NCBI RefSeq assembly: GCF_027947535.2
Contig: NZ_JAAGKO020000004.1
Location: 1 to 64,000 of the forward strand
Reading direction: 5' to 3'
DNA: 64,000 nt
Origin: Streptantibioticus silvisoli
Lineage (GTDB): Bacteria > Actinomycetota > Actinomycetes > Streptomycetales > Streptomycetaceae
Shown: positions 62,437-64,000 of the stretch, in pieces
How the letters are laid out: each line of letters starts with the position of its first letter
How positions within the stretch are numbered: the stretch's first letter is position 1
The notes under the pieces: model-generated
Told to the model about the DNA's origin: nothing
Seen by the model: the letters and a program-made list of their open reading frames with translations, nothing else
Database searches by the model: none
Program-made: the position numbers and the translations under genes

Positions 62437-64000
62437 TCAGGCGACGTTCACCACGACCGAGTGCCAGCCGGTGGCGCCGTTCGGGATCGTGCCGACGCGG
62501 TGCTCCGGCTGGGTCTCGCCGGTGCGGTCGGCGGCCCGGACCTCCAGGGTGTGCTCACCGGAGGTGGCGTCCCACTCCCACAGCCACTGCCGCCAGGTGT
62601 CGGTGCTGTCCTCCGCGGCCAGCCGGGCGCGCTGCCACGCACCGCCGTCCACCCGCACCTCCACGTGGTCGACGCCCCGGTGCTGGGCCCAGGCGACGCC
62701 GGCCACCGGGACGCGGCCCGCCTTCGGGGAGCCGAACGGCTTGGGCGTGTCGATCCGCGACTCCGTCTTGATCGGCGCCTGCTTCGACCAGCCGCGCTTG
62801 ACCCAGTACGGGTCGTAGGCGTCGAACGTGGTCAGCTCCAGGTCGGTCAGCCACTTGCAGGCGGACACGAAGCCGTACAGCCCGGGGACCACCATGCGGA
62901 CCGGGAAGCCGTGTTCGAATGGCAGCGGTTCGCCGTTCATGCCGACCGCCAGCATCGCGTCCCGGCCGTCCATCACGGTGTCGACCGGGCTGCCGATGGT
63001 CATACCGTCCACCGACCGCGCCACCAACTGGTCGGCCGGTCCGCCGCGCGACGGGGGCCGTACACCCGCCTCCTTCAGCAGGCCGGCCAGCGGCACGCCG
63101 ATCCACCGGGCGTTGCCCACGTACGGGCCGCCGACCTGGTTGGAGACGCAGGTCAGCGTGATGTCCCGTTCGATCAGCTCCCGGTCCAGCAGGTCCTGGT
63201 AGCCCAGCTCCAGCGGGTGGTGGACGCCGGTGCCGTGCAGCCGCAGCCGCCAGCTCGACGCGTCGACGCGCGGGACGACCAGGGCGGTGTCGACGCGGTA
63301 GAAGGCCGAGTTGGGCGTGGTGAACGGCGACAGTCCCGGCACCTTCAGGTCGGCGCCGCGCGGTACGGCCGCGGCCCGTGAGGTGGGCGCCGGGATCCGC
63401 ACCCGGGACCGCGACGCGGCCGCCTGGCCGGCCGTCCTGTCGTTCAGCGCCCGTCCCAGCACCTCGGCACCCGCCGAGGCCGCCGCGGCCGCTCCAGCGG
63501 CCACCAGGAACCCCCTGCGGTCGAACGCCGGCCGCCCGGCAGGTCGCCGGCCCTCCCCGGCGCCGTCCGAACCGATGCCGGCAGGTACGCCGGGCTTCGC
63601 CCCGGCAGCGGTATTCGCGTCGGTGTCGGTACGCGCGCTGGTGTCGGCTTCGGCACCGGTACGCGCGTCGGCTTCGGCCTCGGCACCGACGGCGGCATCG
63701 GCGCCGGTACGCGCGGCAACACCGGTGCCCGCGTCGGCTTCCGCGTCGGTCCCGGCTCCGTCGCCGGTCCCCGCGTCGGCCCCGGCCCCCGCCCCGGCGC
63801 CCCGTCCCCGCCCGGGTGCCGTCCGCAGCCTTCCCGCCAGTACGTACAGCAGTGCCGTGCCCGCCAGCGCCCCGACCAGGGAGGGCACGACGTCGGTGGG
63901 GCGGGAGTCGGGGCGGGTGGCGGCGGCCGCCACACCGATCACGCCGAAGAGCAGCACCCCGGCCGACGCCGTGCGCCGCAGCCGTACCGACAGGACGCCC
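62437..64000 (-). CDS. Molybdopterin-dependent oxidoreductase (sulfite-oxidase family), partial
   Basis: The gene enters from the right edge; at least 521 residues are visible and the start is outside. The visible N-terminal part has two hydrophobic segments, then an Ala/Gly/Asp/Thr-rich linker of about 80 residues, then a hydrophobic segment after DRRGFLVAAGAAAAA. The catalytic domain shows the molybdenum-binding Cys in TLTCVSNQVGGPYVGNARW, then EHGFPVRMVVPGLYG and a C-terminal dimerisation domain. It is convergent with rskA. In mycobacteria a related enzyme is not obviously SigK-linked; the link here is by position only. Confidence 0.9.
   Translation of the reverse strand, partial: GVLSVRLRRTASAGVLLFGVIGVAAAATRPDSRPTDVVPSLVGALAGTALLYVLAGRLRTAPGRGRGAGAGAGADAGTGDGAGTDAEADAGTGVAARTGADAAVGAEAEADARTGAEADTSARTDTDANTAAGAKPGVPAGIGSDGAGEGRRPAGRPAFDRRGFLVAAGAAAAASAGAEVLGRALNDRTAGQAAASRSRVRIPAPTSRAAAVPRGADLKVPGLSPFTTPNSAFYRVDTALVVPRVDASSWRLRLHGTGVHHPLELGYQDLLDRELIERDITLTCVSNQVGGPYVGNARWIGVPLAGLLKEAGVRPPSRGGPADQLVARSVDGMTIGSPVDTVMDGRDAMLAVGMNGEPLPFEHGFPVRMVVPGLYGFVSACKWLTDLELTTFDAYDPYWVKRGWSKQAPIKTESRIDTPKPFGSPKAGRVPVAGVAWAQHRGVDHVEVRVDGGAWQRARLAAEDSTDTWRQWLWEWDATSGEHTLEVRAADRTGETQPEHRVGTIPNGATGWHSVVVNVA

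Overview
This is about 64 kb of very GC-rich DNA (mostly G or C at third codon positions, frequent GTG starts, one TTG start) with the gene order of a Streptomyces or close relative, just to one side of the chromosomal replication origin. The evidence is the block cca / DUF6049 / murJ / pseudokinase / sigM / rsmA / trxB / trxA, then ino1, femX, rpsF-ssb-rpsR-rplI and dnaB, together with eleven perfect copies of the streptomycete ParB site parS (GTTTCACGTGAAAC) between 1 kb and 39.1 kb.

Layout. 1-12.8 kb: a GNAT protein, then a long minus-strand run ending in an anti-sigma/sigma pair (SigM/RsmA) and trxB-trxA behind a clear SigR-type promoter; cca is divergent. 12.8-17.4 kb: two Pro/Gly/Gln-rich membrane or cell-surface proteins, an MFS protein, inositol-phosphate synthase and a PadR regulator with a perfect operator. 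17.6-24.9 kb: a class A penicillin-binding protein, a GT87-type membrane protein, an alanine-racemase-like protein and FemX. 25-30.8 kb: the S6/SSB/S18/L9 operon, a parS-containing repeat-rich gap, a MATE exporter, a cluster of DnaA boxes and dnaB. 30.8-42.2 kb: a catalytically degenerate trypsin-fold protein, a frame-disrupted gene, a HAD hydrolase, a flavohemoglobin-like protein with a very long disordered N-terminus plus a PNPOx-like flavoprotein, a Nudix protein, a cystathionine-lyase-type enzyme, a holin-like protein, a cupin, DUF5326 and a flotillin with a small NfeD-like partner. 42.2-49.3 kb: TPP riboswitch plus thiC, membrane and secreted small proteins, a metallophosphatase and a LacI regulator. 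49.7-58.7 kb: a HisC-type aminotransferase and the cytochrome bd genes cydA, cydB and fused cydDC behind a Rex operator, followed by a 34-bp higher-order tandem repeat. 58.7-64 kb: a Cof-type HAD phosphatase, then a fasciclin lipoprotein, SigK-like factor, RskA-like anti-sigma and a molybdopterin oxidoreductase that runs off the right edge.

How it fits together. Most genes are housekeeping: cell-wall assembly (MurJ, PBP, FemX), redox homeostasis (thioredoxin, SigR, cytochrome bd with Rex), translation and replication. The most unusual content is non-coding: parS sites built into long inverted repeats that lie where terminators would be expected, DnaA boxes ahead of dnaB, and several GC-rich minisatellites, the clearest being a 12-copy array of a 34-mer that is itself a dimer of a 17-mer. 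I saw no tRNA or rRNA gene, CRISPR array, insertion sequence or prophage, and no clear new defence or biosynthetic system.
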